From an uncultured Collinsella sp. (GTDB lineage Bacteria > Actinomycetota > Coriobacteriia > Coriobacteriales > Coriobacteriaceae), in the NCBI GenBank assembly GCA_900556365.1, contig USOG01000001.1, positions 1 to 42,740 of the forward strand: 42,740 bases of DNA, in the 5' to 3' direction. Within the stretch, counting starts at the first letter, position 1. Each line of letters starts with the position of its first letter. A program made the translations under genes and the position numbers. A model generated the notes under the pieces. It worked only from the letters and a program-made list of their open reading frames with translations. It did no database searches and had not been told where the DNA came from. This document shows positions 31,543 to 39,609 of this stretch, in pieces.

Positions 31543-32385
31543 ATGGGGTCTATGTTGGAATCGCACCGTGCTGGTCGAGCGAGTTCTGAATTTGGCGACG
31601 AAGCAAGTCCGTTTTGTATGCGCATTGCCGATCTTGTTGTGAGGGCCCATTCTCTGCATGCACAGATCGCATGGCTTTGCCGAGATTACATAGCTTGTGA
31701 TGCTGGCTCTGAAGTTCGCGTCGATCTTGATGTGAGAGTCACACGGGCCGATATCGAGGCCGAACGAGCGGCGGCCACCGAGGGTACGGACTGGACCGAT
31801 GCCTATCTGGAGACGCTGGCGGTGCAGCGGGCGATTGCGAACCGCTTGCCCGAGCGGCACCGGCTGTTGGTCCATGGCGCGGTTATCGAGTTTGAGGGAC
31901 GTGCCTATCTGTTTACCGCGCCGAGCGGTACGGGTAAGTCGACCCATATTCGCCTGTGGCGCCAATACCTGGGCGATGCCGTGCGGGTGATAAACGGGGA
32001 CAAACCGTTTGTCCGTATTCCGGAGCATCGCGACGAGCTGCCGGTGGTCTATGGCACGCCGTGGGCCGGCAAAGAGGGCTGGCAGCGCAATGATTCTGCC
32101 CCGCTTGTCGGTATCGTGCTGTTGTCTCGCAGCGAGCCGGGCGCATCTTCTATTCGCCCGGCGAGTGCCGCGCTCAATATCGATAAGATAATGCGGCAGG
32201 TGTACTTTCCGCCGGACGCGGCTGGCTCGGTGCTCACGCTCGACCTTCTGGATGCCATGCTCGCGCGTGTGCCGGTGTATGACCTGGCGTGCGATATGTC
32301 CGAAGATGCCGTTCGCACGAGCTTTGAGGGCTTGACCGGCCTGGAATACCACAATTATGTAAGGAGTGCCTCGCATGAGGATTAA
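31543..32385 (+). CDS. HPr-kinase-like (HprK-related) protein, putative peptide kinase
   Basis: Protein of 280 residues with the C-terminal fold of HPr kinase/PEP carboxykinase. L-V-H-G-A-V-I-E-F precedes P-S-G-T-G-K-S-T (127-134, P-loop); N-G-D-K-P (151-155) and Y-G-T-P-W-A-G-K-E-G follow. It is not the housekeeping HprK, which has a different N-terminal domain. Related kinases in paeninodin-type lasso clusters phosphorylate a Ser of the precursor. Here the neighbours are a PqqD-like protein and a nucleotidyltransferase, so peptide phosphorylation is the favoured role. The start directly follows the preceding stop; an ATG three codons in is an alternative. Confidence 0.8.
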   Translation: MGSMLESHRAGRASSEFGDEASPFCMRIADLVVRAHSLHAQIAWLCRDYIACDAGSEVRVDLDVRVTRADIEAERAAATEGTDWTDAYLETLAVQRAIANRLPERHRLLVHGAVIEFEGRAYLFTAPSGTGKSTHIRLWRQYLGDAVRVINGDKPFVRIPEHRDELPVVYGTPWAGKEGWQRNDSAPLVGIVLLSRSEPGASSIRPASAALNIDKIMRQVYFPPDAAGSVLTLDLLDAMLARVPVYDLACDMSEDAVRTSFEGLTGLEYHNYVRSASHED

Positions 32386-32641
32386 ACAGGGATTTATTAT
32401 GCGCGATGTTGCCGGACAGGCCGTCGCAATCGCCACGGGCGAGGCCAGCAAGTCGTTCCATGGCATGGTGAAGCTCAACGGCACGGGCGCCGATATCTGG
32501 CGCGGCGTGGAAGAAGGGCTTGGCGAGGCGGCGATTGCTGGGCGCATCGCGGCAGAGTATGAGGTCGATTCCGAACGCGCACGCCAGGACGTGGATGCGT
32601 TTATTGCGCGCATGCGCGAAGCCGGGCTCGTGGAAGGTTAG
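32375..32641 (+). CDS. PqqD-like RiPP recognition protein
   Basis: Protein of 88 residues with the PqqD fold. F-I-M-R-D-V-A-G-Q-A-V-A-I opens it; V-K-L-N-G-T-G-A-D-I-W follows at about 31-41, then I-A-A-E-Y-E-V-D-S-E-R-A-R-Q-D-V-D-A-F and a final L-V-E-G. Such RRE proteins bind the leader of precursor peptides and hand them to modifying enzymes. ATG 32375 lies eight bases after AAGGAG and overlaps the kinase gene by 11 bases, indicating tight coupling. The 37-residue peptide at 30866 is the obvious ligand. Confidence 0.88.
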   Translation: MRIKQGFIMRDVAGQAVAIATGEASKSFHGMVKLNGTGADIWRGVEEGLGEAAIAGRIAAEYEVDSERARQDVDAFIARMREAGLVEG

Positions 32642-32647
32642 TTCTAC

Positions 32648-33856
32648 GTGGCATCTGCACTCGACAACCAGTCGCTTTATCTCCTGCACCTGCTCTCCTG
32701 CGCGCTGCGCGGAGAGGCACCGACCTCGTTACCGACGGGGGTGACGTGGGATGGCCTCTTTGCCCTTGCGCGCTGGAACTCGGTGACGACGACCTGCGCG
32801 TTTGCGGTTACTTCCTCCCCCGAGGCGGACTCGGCCGAACGGGCACGTTGGCAGGCGGAGGTTGACCAAAACCTCATGCGCCATGCTGTCTTTGACATGG
32901 AGCGCGAGACCGTCTTTGTCGCTATGGACGAGGCCGGGCTCGCTCACCTGCCGCTCAAGGGCGTGGTGACGTCGCGTGCCTATCCGCGTCCCGAGATGCG
33001 CTGGATGTGCGACAACGACTTTTTGTTTGGACATATTCGTGAGGACGGCTCGGTGGCTGCGGCGACCGAGGCAGATGCCCGCGAGCTGCGACGCATTATG
33101 GAGGGCCAAGGGTTTACGACGGCGCATTTTGGCACGGGCAACCACGACTCGTACGAGAAGGCACCGTTTCTTAACTTTGAGCCGCACCGCGTCCTCGCCA
33201 ACCCCGAGGTTGCGTGGTGGGAGTACTACGCAAATCCATGGGTAAAGGCGCGGCGTGTCGAGGGCGCATCGGAGCTTGCCTACGAGCTCGCGCGTGAGGA
33301 TACGTATCTCTTTCACATTGCGCATATGTTCAAGCATTTTTCGGCATCGGGTCACGGCGTGCGAGGGCTTGCCGACGAGTGGGCGCTCGTGCGTGCTTGG
33401 GGCGGCTCAATGGACCGCGCGTATCTGGACTGCGAGCTGCAGAAGCTGGGAATGGCCGATTTTGAGGCCGACTTGCGCTGTGTTGCCCAGGCTGTGGTGG
33501 AAAAGGATGCCTGCGGCCGCGCGCTTGCCGGCGACGGCACCGCGTTGGCGCCGGATGTGGAACAGATGCTCGCCTATATGCTCAGCAGCGGCACGTACGG
33601 CACGGTTGCCAACAACGTGCGAAACCGGCTCGAGGAGGAGGCTGCCGAGGGCGGCAAGAAAGGCTCCCGTGCCCGTTATCTGCTCAAGCGTGCCTTTCCG
33701 CCGCTCAAGAAACTCCAGCAGGGATACCCTGTGCTCAAGCGTGCGCCGTGGCTCTTGCCCGGGGTGTATGTGTACCGCCTGGTGGTAAAGCCGTTTACAC
33801 GGACGGCGCGACTGCGCACGGAGCTCTCGACCGTGATGCACGAGAGCGAGGAATAG
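32648..33856 (+). CDS. Nucleotidyltransferase-like protein (NTP_transf_5 type)
   Basis: Protein of 402 residues. L-P-L-K-G-V-V-T-S-R-A-Y-P-R-P-E-M-R-W-M-C-D-N-D-F-L (101-126) is the family motif, with Lys104 and the acidic pair Asp122/Asp124 as metal-binding residues. The C-terminal half is helical and basic near the end. Members of this family occur in lasso peptide clusters, where PsmN of the pseudomycoidin cluster glycosylates the phosphorylated peptide. With a kinase just upstream, a similar phosphate-linked modification is plausible here. The start is GTG 32648, behind GGAAGG. Confidence 0.8.
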   Translation: MASALDNQSLYLLHLLSCALRGEAPTSLPTGVTWDGLFALARWNSVTTTCAFAVTSSPEADSAERARWQAEVDQNLMRHAVFDMERETVFVAMDEAGLAHLPLKGVVTSRAYPRPEMRWMCDNDFLFGHIREDGSVAAATEADARELRRIMEGQGFTTAHFGTGNHDSYEKAPFLNFEPHRVLANPEVAWWEYYANPWVKARRVEGASELAYELAREDTYLFHIAHMFKHFSASGHGVRGLADEWALVRAWGGSMDRAYLDCELQKLGMADFEADLRCVAQAVVEKDACGRALAGDGTALAPDVEQMLAYMLSSGTYGTVANNVRNRLEEEAAEGGKKGSRARYLLKRAFPPLKKLQQGYPVLKRAPWLLPGVYVYRLVVKPFTRTARLRTELSTVMHESEE

Positions 33857-33857
33857 C

Positions 33858-34361
33858 ATGGGCGAGCGTTTGAGGGAAGGCTCGTCCAACTCAGTCGCCT
33901 GTGCCAGCGCTCAGACTGCCGGCGATGCGTCTTGCGGAATTGATGCCGTGCTAGCGCGCGACGGCGTGTGGGTGAGCACGACGGCGGGCGTGAGCATGTG
34001 GCCCATGCTGCGCGATCGTCGGGACACGATCGTCGTGCGGCCGTGCGAGGGGCGACTGCGCCCGCTCGATGTGGCGCTGTATCGGCGCGGCGACGCCTAC
34101 ATCCTCCATCGAGTAATCGAGGTCGTCGACGGGGGCTACCGGATCCTGGGCGACAACTGCCTCGAGGTCGAGGATGTGCCCGAGGCGGCCGTTCTGGGCA
34201 GGCTCGAGGAATTTTGGCGCGGTGACAGACATTGCGATCCGCATAGTCGTGGCTGGCTCGCCTATGCGCGCGTTTGGCTGGTGACCTGGCCTGTACGCCG
34301 CGGTCTTAAGCGCGCAAAGGCTGCGCTAGGCTGCGCTGCTCGAAAGGCGGGGCTCAGGTGA
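33858..34361 (+). CDS. S26-family signal-peptidase-like protein with Ser-His catalytic pair
   Basis: Protein of 167 residues. G-V-S-M-W-P-M-L has the nucleophile Ser46, and I-L-H-R-V-I puts His84 where bacterial type I signal peptidases have Lys, as in the Sec11/SipW branch. R-I-L-G-D-N (95-100) is the late conserved box. There is no clear membrane helix, which is unusual for a signal peptidase and suggests a cytoplasmic or peripheral enzyme that could remove the precursor leader. Its position between the nucleotidyltransferase and the exporter supports that. The start lies one base after the previous stop. Confidence 0.78.
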   Translation: MGERLREGSSNSVACASAQTAGDASCGIDAVLARDGVWVSTTAGVSMWPMLRDRRDTIVVRPCEGRLRPLDVALYRRGDAYILHRVIEVVDGGYRILGDNCLEVEDVPEAAVLGRLEEFWRGDRHCDPHSRGWLAYARVWLVTWPVRRGLKRAKAALGCAARKAGLR

Positions 34362-35992
34362 GGGAACTTCGTTGGGTGATCTCTGTCTGTGGACACGAGG
34401 TCCGGTTGGTGTGGGCGCTCTGTGCCACGCGCTGCGTCTCGGCGTTGATCGCTGTGGGATATGCGTTACTCATGCAGTGGGCGGTTGATGCCGCCGTCGC
34501 GCACGACTCGGCTACGTTCTGGCCGGCGCTTGCCTTGTTTGCGGCTGCGCTTTTGGCACAGGTGGTGCTTTCGGCAGCATCGAGGTGGCTTTCGGAGTCT
34601 GCGCAGGCGCGCATGGAGAACGCGCTGCGCGCCCGTGCGGCCGGCGCTGTGATGAGTGCCGGGCGCTTGCCGGAAGGGCGGGCTTCGGGCGAGGTGGCGA
34701 GCGTGCTTACCTCGGATGTCTCGTGCGTTGCCGAGTCTGTAGTGTCAATTGTGCCCGAGGTCGCTTCTATGCTGGTGCGCGCCGCCGCGGCGCTGGTCTT
34801 GATGTTTGCGGTCGCGCCCACACTCGCCGCGCTTTTTGTTGTGGCGGGCGCACTGGGCGTGGTGGGCTCTCTCGTCATGCGCCGCTGGCTTAAGGGCTTG
34901 CATGCCACCGCGCAGGCGGCCGAGGGTTCCATGCGCGCACGGCTGCAAGAGACGCTCGAGAGCTTGGTGGTGATTCGCTCTTTTGGTGCTGCCGGGCGCG
35001 TCATGGAGGGGCTCGCCGGCCTTATGGACGAGCAGCTTGCCGCGCGCGAAAGGCGTGCCGGTGGCAAGGCGGCGTCCGGTGCCGTCTTTAACCTGGCCAT
35101 GCAGCTGAGCTATCTTGCTGGTTTTGGCTACGGCTGCTGGGGCATCCTAACTGGCCGGGTGAGCTACGGCACCCTGATGGCGCTTGTGCAGCTTGTGGGA
35201 CAGGTGCGTGCTCCGTTTACAAGCCTCTCGGGCCTCTTTCCGCAGTCCGCGGCGATGTCTGCCAGCTGCGAGCGGCTGCGTGCCGTGGAGCCGGCCGCTC
35301 GCGGCGAGCGTAGGCCTGCCTGCAGCACATCGTTTGCTGCCCTGCGGTTTCGTGGTGTTTGCTTTGGTTATGCGGACGGTCCGCGTGTGCTCGATGGCTT
35401 TGATGCCGAGGTCCGCGCGGGCGAGTTTATCGCCGTGACAGGACCTTCGGGCGTGGGTAAGTCCACGACGCTCATGCTCGCGCTTGGGATGGAAGATCCC
35501 GGCGAGGGCGCGGTCGAGGTGGAGTTCGCGAACCCCGGCGGCGGGAGCGCTGCCGGGGAGACAGTCGACGCCGCCGACCTCGCGCCCGGGACCTTCGCCT
35601 ACGTGCCGCAGGGCAATATGCTTATGAGCGGCACTGTTCGCGACGCCGTCACACTGGCGGATTGTGGCGGGGGAGGGGATTCTGCACTTGACGAGTCTCT
35701 TTACGCCGCCTGTGCGCTCGAGTTTGTGGAAGCGTTGCCCCAAGGCGCGGATACGCCGCTTGGCGAGCACGGCAGCGGTCTTTCCGAGGGCCAGATGCAG
35801 CGACTTGCTGTGGCCCGCGCCGTCTACTCCGGCGCCCCGGTGCTGTTGCTCGACGAATGTACCTCGGCGCTCGACGAGGCGACCGAGCGTGAGATGCTCG
35901 ACCGCCTGCGGGCGCTCGGCCGCACGGTGATCATCGTCACTCACCGCCCCGCTGCTTTGAGCATTTGCGACCGAACGATTAGTCTAGGTTGA
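34358..35992 (+). CDS. ABC exporter (membrane domain fused to ATPase)
   Basis: Protein of 544 residues, a half-transporter with a membrane domain of about six helices (1-310) and a C-terminal ATPase: Walker A G-P-S-G-V-G-K-S-T near 363-371, Q-loop V-P-Q-G-N, signature L-S-E-G-Q near 476, Walker B L-L-L-D-E-C-T-S-A-L near 495, and H-loop V-T-H-R-P. There is no N-terminal C39 peptidase domain, so leader removal must come from another protein, probably the S26-like one. GTG 34358 overlaps the preceding stop by four bases. It is the last gene of the operon and a likely exporter of the processed peptide as a homodimer. Confidence 0.88.
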   Translation: MRELRWVISVCGHEVRLVWALCATRCVSALIAVGYALLMQWAVDAAVAHDSATFWPALALFAAALLAQVVLSAASRWLSESAQARMENALRARAAGAVMSAGRLPEGRASGEVASVLTSDVSCVAESVVSIVPEVASMLVRAAAALVLMFAVAPTLAALFVVAGALGVVGSLVMRRWLKGLHATAQAAEGSMRARLQETLESLVVIRSFGAAGRVMEGLAGLMDEQLAARERRAGGKAASGAVFNLAMQLSYLAGFGYGCWGILTGRVSYGTLMALVQLVGQVRAPFTSLSGLFPQSAAMSASCERLRAVEPAARGERRPACSTSFAALRFRGVCFGYADGPRVLDGFDAEVRAGEFIAVTGPSGVGKSTTLMLALGMEDPGEGAVEVEFANPGGGSAAGETVDAADLAPGTFAYVPQGNMLMSGTVRDAVTLADCGGGGDSALDESLYAACALEFVEALPQGADTPLGEHGSGLSEGQMQRLAVARAVYSGAPVLLLDECTSALDEATEREMLDRLRALGRTVIIVTHRPAALSICDRTISLG

Positions 35993-36018
35993 TGCTGTGT
36001 GGAAATCAGGAGCCGGCT

Positions 36019-36039
36019 CTCGCTCCGATGACGAGCGAG
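36019..36039. terminator. Hairpin after the exporter gene
   Basis: CTCGCTC (36019-36025) pairs with GAGCGAG (36033-36039), leading straight into a family B repeat. No T-run follows. Confidence 0.35.
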
Positions 36040-36041
36040 TG

Positions 36042-36078
36042 GGGTAGCTAAAATAGCCCCGTCCAAAATTAGCTACCC
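36042..36078 (-). repeat. REP-like element, family B copy 3
   Basis: 37 bases with GGGTAGCTAAAAT and AATTAGCTACCC ends around AGCCCCGTCC. It matches the units at 25611 and 25686 in reverse orientation, and shares the GCGAGTGG flank of the first. Confidence 0.85.
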
Positions 36079-36095
36079 CCGCTGACACTCCTTGG

Positions 36096-36617
36096 CTACC
36101 TGACATACACCACGTTGTCGCGGCGCGGCTTTGCCTCGGGTAGCGTGTCCTCGGCATAGCCCAGAATGCAGTGACCGACGCCGCGTAGACTTCCGTCGGC
36201 GGGCAGGCCCCAGCTGGCCAGCAGCTCCAGGCCCTCGGGCGAGTCGAAGACCTCGTGTGCGCGATGAATCCAGCACGAATCAACGCCCAGCGCATAGGCG
36301 GCGTTGAGCAGGTTGCCCATGGCAAGCGAACCGTCTTCCAGATGCGTGGGCACGCTGCGGTCGACCAGTACCACCACAACGGTTTTGGCACCGTAGAAGG
36401 GGTCGCCGTTGCTGCCCATGACCTGGGCGTTGAGCTGTGAGAGACGCTCAACGGTCGCGGGGTCGGTGACGGCGACAAACGTCACCGGCTGGCGGCCCAT
36501 GCCGCTCGGTGCATATTGGCCAGCTTCGATAATACGTGCAAGCTTCTCGGCCTCGACGGGACGATCGCTGTATTTGCGGCAGCTGCGGCGGTGAATGAGC
36601 GCTTCGATGGTCTCCAT
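36096..36617 (-). CDS. Nitroreductase-family FMN oxidoreductase
   Basis: Protein of 173 residues, a small nitroreductase-like enzyme. I-H-R-R-S-C-R-K-Y-S (9-18) binds FMN phosphate; A-G-Q-Y-A-P-S-G-M-G-R-Q-P and G-N-L-L-N-A-A-Y-A-L-G-V-D-S-C-W-I-H are family segments; G-H-C-I-L-G-Y comes near the end. ATG 36617 lies behind AAGGAGA; the frame stays open further upstream without a site. It probably reduces nitro or quinone compounds with NAD(P)H. The gap 36618-36911 contains a short AACCTTT/AAAGGTT hairpin at 36832-36848 and no gene. Confidence 0.87.
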   Translation of the reverse strand: METIEALIHRRSCRKYSDRPVEAEKLARIIEAGQYAPSGMGRQPVTFVAVTDPATVERLSQLNAQVMGSNGDPFYGAKTVVVVLVDRSVPTHLEDGSLAMGNLLNAAYALGVDSCWIHRAHEVFDSPEGLELLASWGLPADGSLRGVGHCILGYAEDTLPEAKPRRDNVVYVR

Positions 36618-36911
36618 GGTGTCTCCTTGTGGTGGCGTTGCAGATGCCACGTTCATACCCGTCGGGCTCAAACGATAGACGGTCAATTGCCCGGCCAAAA
36701 GGATAGATTCCAATTGGGAAAGGAGGGTTGCATAAAAGTACCTTCAGAATGTGATAATCAAATGGGATGGTTAAACGTTTTATCCCGTCTACCCTGCGGT
36801 TTTTTACCACTTGCCTAAATGACGAACGCATAACCTTTGATAAAGGTTTTACTAAAGGAGTACCAACGTTTATCAATGCGCCGTGGTGGCGCCGGGCCAG
36901 GAGGTAACATC

Positions 36912-37202
36912 ATGTTCCAGGCTGGAGATGTCGTCGAGACCGATTTCGAAGGATTTCTGAAGCTGCTGCGTTCCAAGACGCGCGCTTTTGTGACGATTGA
37001 CGATCACGAGTACTACATCACGCACACCGATGGCTATTGGCGTGTTCAGGATTGCGAGGCCCTCAACGACAAGGGCCACTTTACTGACTGTTCCGAGCTG
37101 GTCAACACGGTCTGCGAGGTCGTCGAGCTGCCGTGGATTGCCGGCAAGAGCCTGCATGACAGCTTCTCGGGCGCTACGGTCTATGAGGCCGTCGCCGCTT
37201 AA
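36912..37202 (+). CDS. Small acidic protein of unknown function
   Basis: Protein of 96 residues that I do not recognise. It starts M-F-Q-A-G-D-V-V-E-T-D-F-E-G-F and contains V-T-I-D-D-H-E-Y-Y-I-T-H-T-D-G-Y-W-R-V; the pattern suggests a compact beta-rich soluble domain. ATG 36912 follows a classical AGGAGG. It is monocistronic with a strong terminator, and its codon use matches the neighbours, so it is very probably expressed. Confidence 0.75.
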   Translation: MFQAGDVVETDFEGFLKLLRSKTRAFVTIDDHEYYITHTDGYWRVQDCEALNDKGHFTDCSELVNTVCEVVELPWIAGKSLHDSFSGATVYEAVAA

Positions 37203-37229
37203 CAGGCGATAAAACCCGATTTTCACGTG

Positions 37230-37265
37230 ACCGCTGGCGCCGCCCCCGCGCCGGCGGTCTTTTTC
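37230..37265 (+). terminator. Intrinsic terminator after the small protein gene
   Basis: ACCGCTGGCGC (37230-37240) pairs with GCGCCGGCGGT (37248-37258), one pair being G-U, and is followed by CTTTTTC. Confidence 0.88.
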
Positions 37266-37307
37266 TGCCGATAGGCAATAAAAATGCACGCATTTGCGGA
37301 GAGCCTG

Positions 37308-37369
37308 TTGACGATAGTCAAAACTCGGACTAATCTAGAGACACAAAATTGGTCAAAAATCGGACAATC
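37308..37369 (+). promoter_or_regulatory. MarR operon promoter with overlapping direct-repeat operators
   Basis: TTGACG (37308-37313), a 17-base spacer and TAATCT (37331-37336) make a good promoter. The unit GTCAAAAnTCGGAC occurs in the spacer (37317-37330) and again at 37352-37365, each followed by an AATC-type end, 35 bp apart. These are probable sites for the regulator encoded just downstream, giving autorepression. Confidence 0.65.
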
Positions 37370-37383
37370 GAATGGTGGGATAG

Positions 37384-37884
37384 ATGAATAGTGCGGTTAC
37401 GTTGGTCGACTTCGACCGGTTGCTCAATGGACTCGACCATATCTATTCGGAGTTCTCGCGCGCCTGCGGCCTTTCGGACTGCGCTTACTGGATGCTCGTC
37501 GATACCAGCACGGCGGGCGGCAGTATTGCCGTAAGCCGTCTGACAAGCGAATGGTTCTACAGCAAGCAGACTATCAACTCGGCGATTAAAACCTTGACGG
37601 CGCGGGGCTTCGCAACGTTGGAGTTTGCCGAAGGCAGCCGTAAGAACAAGGTTGTGAGCCTGACCGAAGAGGGCAGGCGATTTGCCGAGCGTTATGCGCT
37701 GCCGGCGCAAGAAGCCGAGCAACAGGCTTTCGAAGTGCTCGAGCCCTGGGAGCAGCGCGAAATCATGCGCCTAATCGGAAAATTTTCCCATGCGCTCGGC
37801 GATGAGTGCGATGCCTTTAAGCAGCATATCGCTGCCGAGAGCCAAGCCGAGAATCAAGGTGAGGGGGAGTCGTGCGACTGTTAA
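37384..37884 (+). CDS. MarR-family transcriptional regulator
   Basis: Regulator of 166 residues with a MarR winged helix: S-R-L-T-S-E-W-F-Y-S-K-Q-T-I-N-S-A-I-K-T-L (about 56-76) and the wing G-S-R-K-N-K-V-V-S-L-T-E-E-G. It precedes and overlaps the first subunit gene of a two-subunit ABC exporter, the typical layout of a self-regulated drug- or stress-responsive exporter operon. ATG 37384 lies behind GGTGGGA. Confidence 0.88.
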   Translation: MNSAVTLVDFDRLLNGLDHIYSEFSRACGLSDCAYWMLVDTSTAGGSIAVSRLTSEWFYSKQTINSAIKTLTARGFATLEFAEGSRKNKVVSLTEEGRRFAERYALPAQEAEQQAFEVLEPWEQREIMRLIGKFSHALGDECDAFKQHIAAESQAENQGEGESCDC

Positions 37885-39608
37885 TGAGGTTTCTAAAGCC
37901 ATATCGAGGGCTTGTCGCGGTGACGCTGCTGGTGCTGCTAATCGACAACATCGGCACGCTGCTGGTGCCCACGATGCTGGCGAACATGGTCAACACCGGT
38001 ATTACCACGGGCGATGTCGACTACATTTTACGCAACGGCCTATACATGTTTATCGCGACCAGCATGGCTAGCGGCGGCACGGTGCTGGGCTGCTATCTTT
38101 CGGCGCGCCTGGCCGCCAACGTGGCTTGCGATATCCGCAATGCCGTGTACGACAAATCGCTCGAGCTCGCGGCCAGCGATTTTGAGCGCTTTGGCACCGG
38201 ATCGATGATCACGCGCTCGCTCAACGACATCAACGTGATTCAGCAGGCGATTCTGCAGACGATTCAGCTGGTGCTGCCCGTGCCGTTTTTGGCTGTGGCG
38301 GGCATCATCTTCGCCTGGTTTATCGATCCCGCCATGGGCACGCTTCTGGGCGTAGTCGTTGCGATTGTGCTGGTGGCGGCGGTCTTTACGGTTGCCAACG
38401 CGGCGCCGATTTTTATGCGCCTACAGGGCTTTATCGACCGCATGAACGTGGTACTGCGCGAGAATATTGTGGGCGTGCGCGTCATCCGTGCGTTTAACAA
38501 GGAGCGCCACGAGGAACGGCGTCTGGACGAGGTGTTTAGCGAATACGCCGCCAACGCCATCAAAGTCAACCACCTGTTTGTGGGCCTCGACAGCTCAAGC
38601 TTCTTTTTGATGAACATCGCCGAGGTGGCGGTGCTGTGGGTGGGCGGCAACCGCGTAGGCGCCCACGCCATGCAGATTGCGAGTATCTCGGCGGTGCTGG
38701 AGTATGCAATTCTGATCCTGTTTTTTGTGATGATGGCCCAGATGGTGGTGCTGACGCTTCCGCGTGCTGCCGCGTGCCTGAACCGTGCGCAGCAGGTGTT
38801 GGAGATTGAGCCGAGCATCGTCGATGGCGAGCGCACGCTGGATGACGGGGCGCGCGAGCCCCAAGACGGAGCCGATGTGGTGGCCGTGTTCGACCACATG
38901 TCGTTTCGCTTTGACGATGCCGACGAGGACACCCTGTGCGACCTGAGCTTTGCCTGCCGTCGCGGTCAGACGACTGCGATCGTTGGCTCGACAGGCTCGG
39001 GCAAATCGACGGTGGCAAAGCTTCTGCTGCGCTTCCACGATGCCACCAAGGGCTCCATTCGCCTGAATGGTGTGGACCTGCGCGAGCTTACGCAAGACGA
39101 AATCCGCGGGCGCATTGCCTATGTGCCGCAGAAGGCGTGGCTGTTCTCGGGCACGGTGGCGAGCAACCTTCGCTTTGGTAACGAAGGCGCGACCGAGGGC
39201 GACATGCTTCACGCGCTTGAGGTTGCCCAGAGCACCTTTGTACTCGACCAACCGCAGGGGCTCGATACCCCGGTGGCGCAGGGCGGTACGAACTTTTCGG
39301 GCGGCCAGCGCCAGCGTTTGGCAATCGCCCGTGCGCTCATGAAGCATGCCAATCTATATATCTTCGATGACAGTTTTTCGGCCCTGGACTTTAAGACTGA
39401 TGCCGCCCTGCGTCATGCGTTGCAAGACGAGACGCGTGACGCTGCGGTGCTCATCATCGCGCAGCGCATCTCGACGATCTTGCACGCCGACCAGATCGTC
39501 GTGCTCAAGGATGGCGAGGTTGTGGGTCTGGGCACGCATGGCGAGCTTATGGAAACCTGCGAGGTGTACCGTGCCATCGCGGAATCGCAGATGAAGGGAG
39601 GTGAGTAG
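37872..39608 (+). CDS. ABC exporter subunit 1 (TM287-like, degenerate catalytic site)
   Basis: Half-transporter of 578 residues with an N-terminal six-helix membrane domain and a C-terminal ATPase. Walker A is G-S-T-G-S-G-K-S-T near 373, the signature N-F-S-G-G-Q-R-Q-R near 474, and Walker B is I-F-D-D-S near 497, with Asp in place of the catalytic Glu. This Asp substitution marks the degenerate subunit of heterodimeric exporters such as TM287/TM288. GTG 37872 overlaps the MarR gene by 13 bases and lies behind AGGTGAGGGGGAG. Confidence 0.9.
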   Translation: MRLLMRFLKPYRGLVAVTLLVLLIDNIGTLLVPTMLANMVNTGITTGDVDYILRNGLYMFIATSMASGGTVLGCYLSARLAANVACDIRNAVYDKSLELAASDFERFGTGSMITRSLNDINVIQQAILQTIQLVLPVPFLAVAGIIFAWFIDPAMGTLLGVVVAIVLVAAVFTVANAAPIFMRLQGFIDRMNVVLRENIVGVRVIRAFNKERHEERRLDEVFSEYAANAIKVNHLFVGLDSSSFFLMNIAEVAVLWVGGNRVGAHAMQIASISAVLEYAILILFFVMMAQMVVLTLPRAAACLNRAQQVLEIEPSIVDGERTLDDGAREPQDGADVVAVFDHMSFRFDDADEDTLCDLSFACRRGQTTAIVGSTGSGKSTVAKLLLRFHDATKGSIRLNGVDLRELTQDEIRGRIAYVPQKAWLFSGTVASNLRFGNEGATEGDMLHALEVAQSTFVLDQPQGLDTPVAQGGTNFSGGQRQRLAIARALMKHANLYIFDDSFSALDFKTDAALRHALQDETRDAAVLIIAQRISTILHADQIVVLKDGEVVGLGTHGELMETCEVYRAIAESQMKGGE

Positions 39609-39609
39609 C

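Noticed and set aside
30866..35992. A standard lasso-peptide cluster
   Set aside because: The leader motif, kinase and nucleotidyltransferase fit, but no asparagine-synthetase-like cyclase or transglutaminase-like B2 protease is present.
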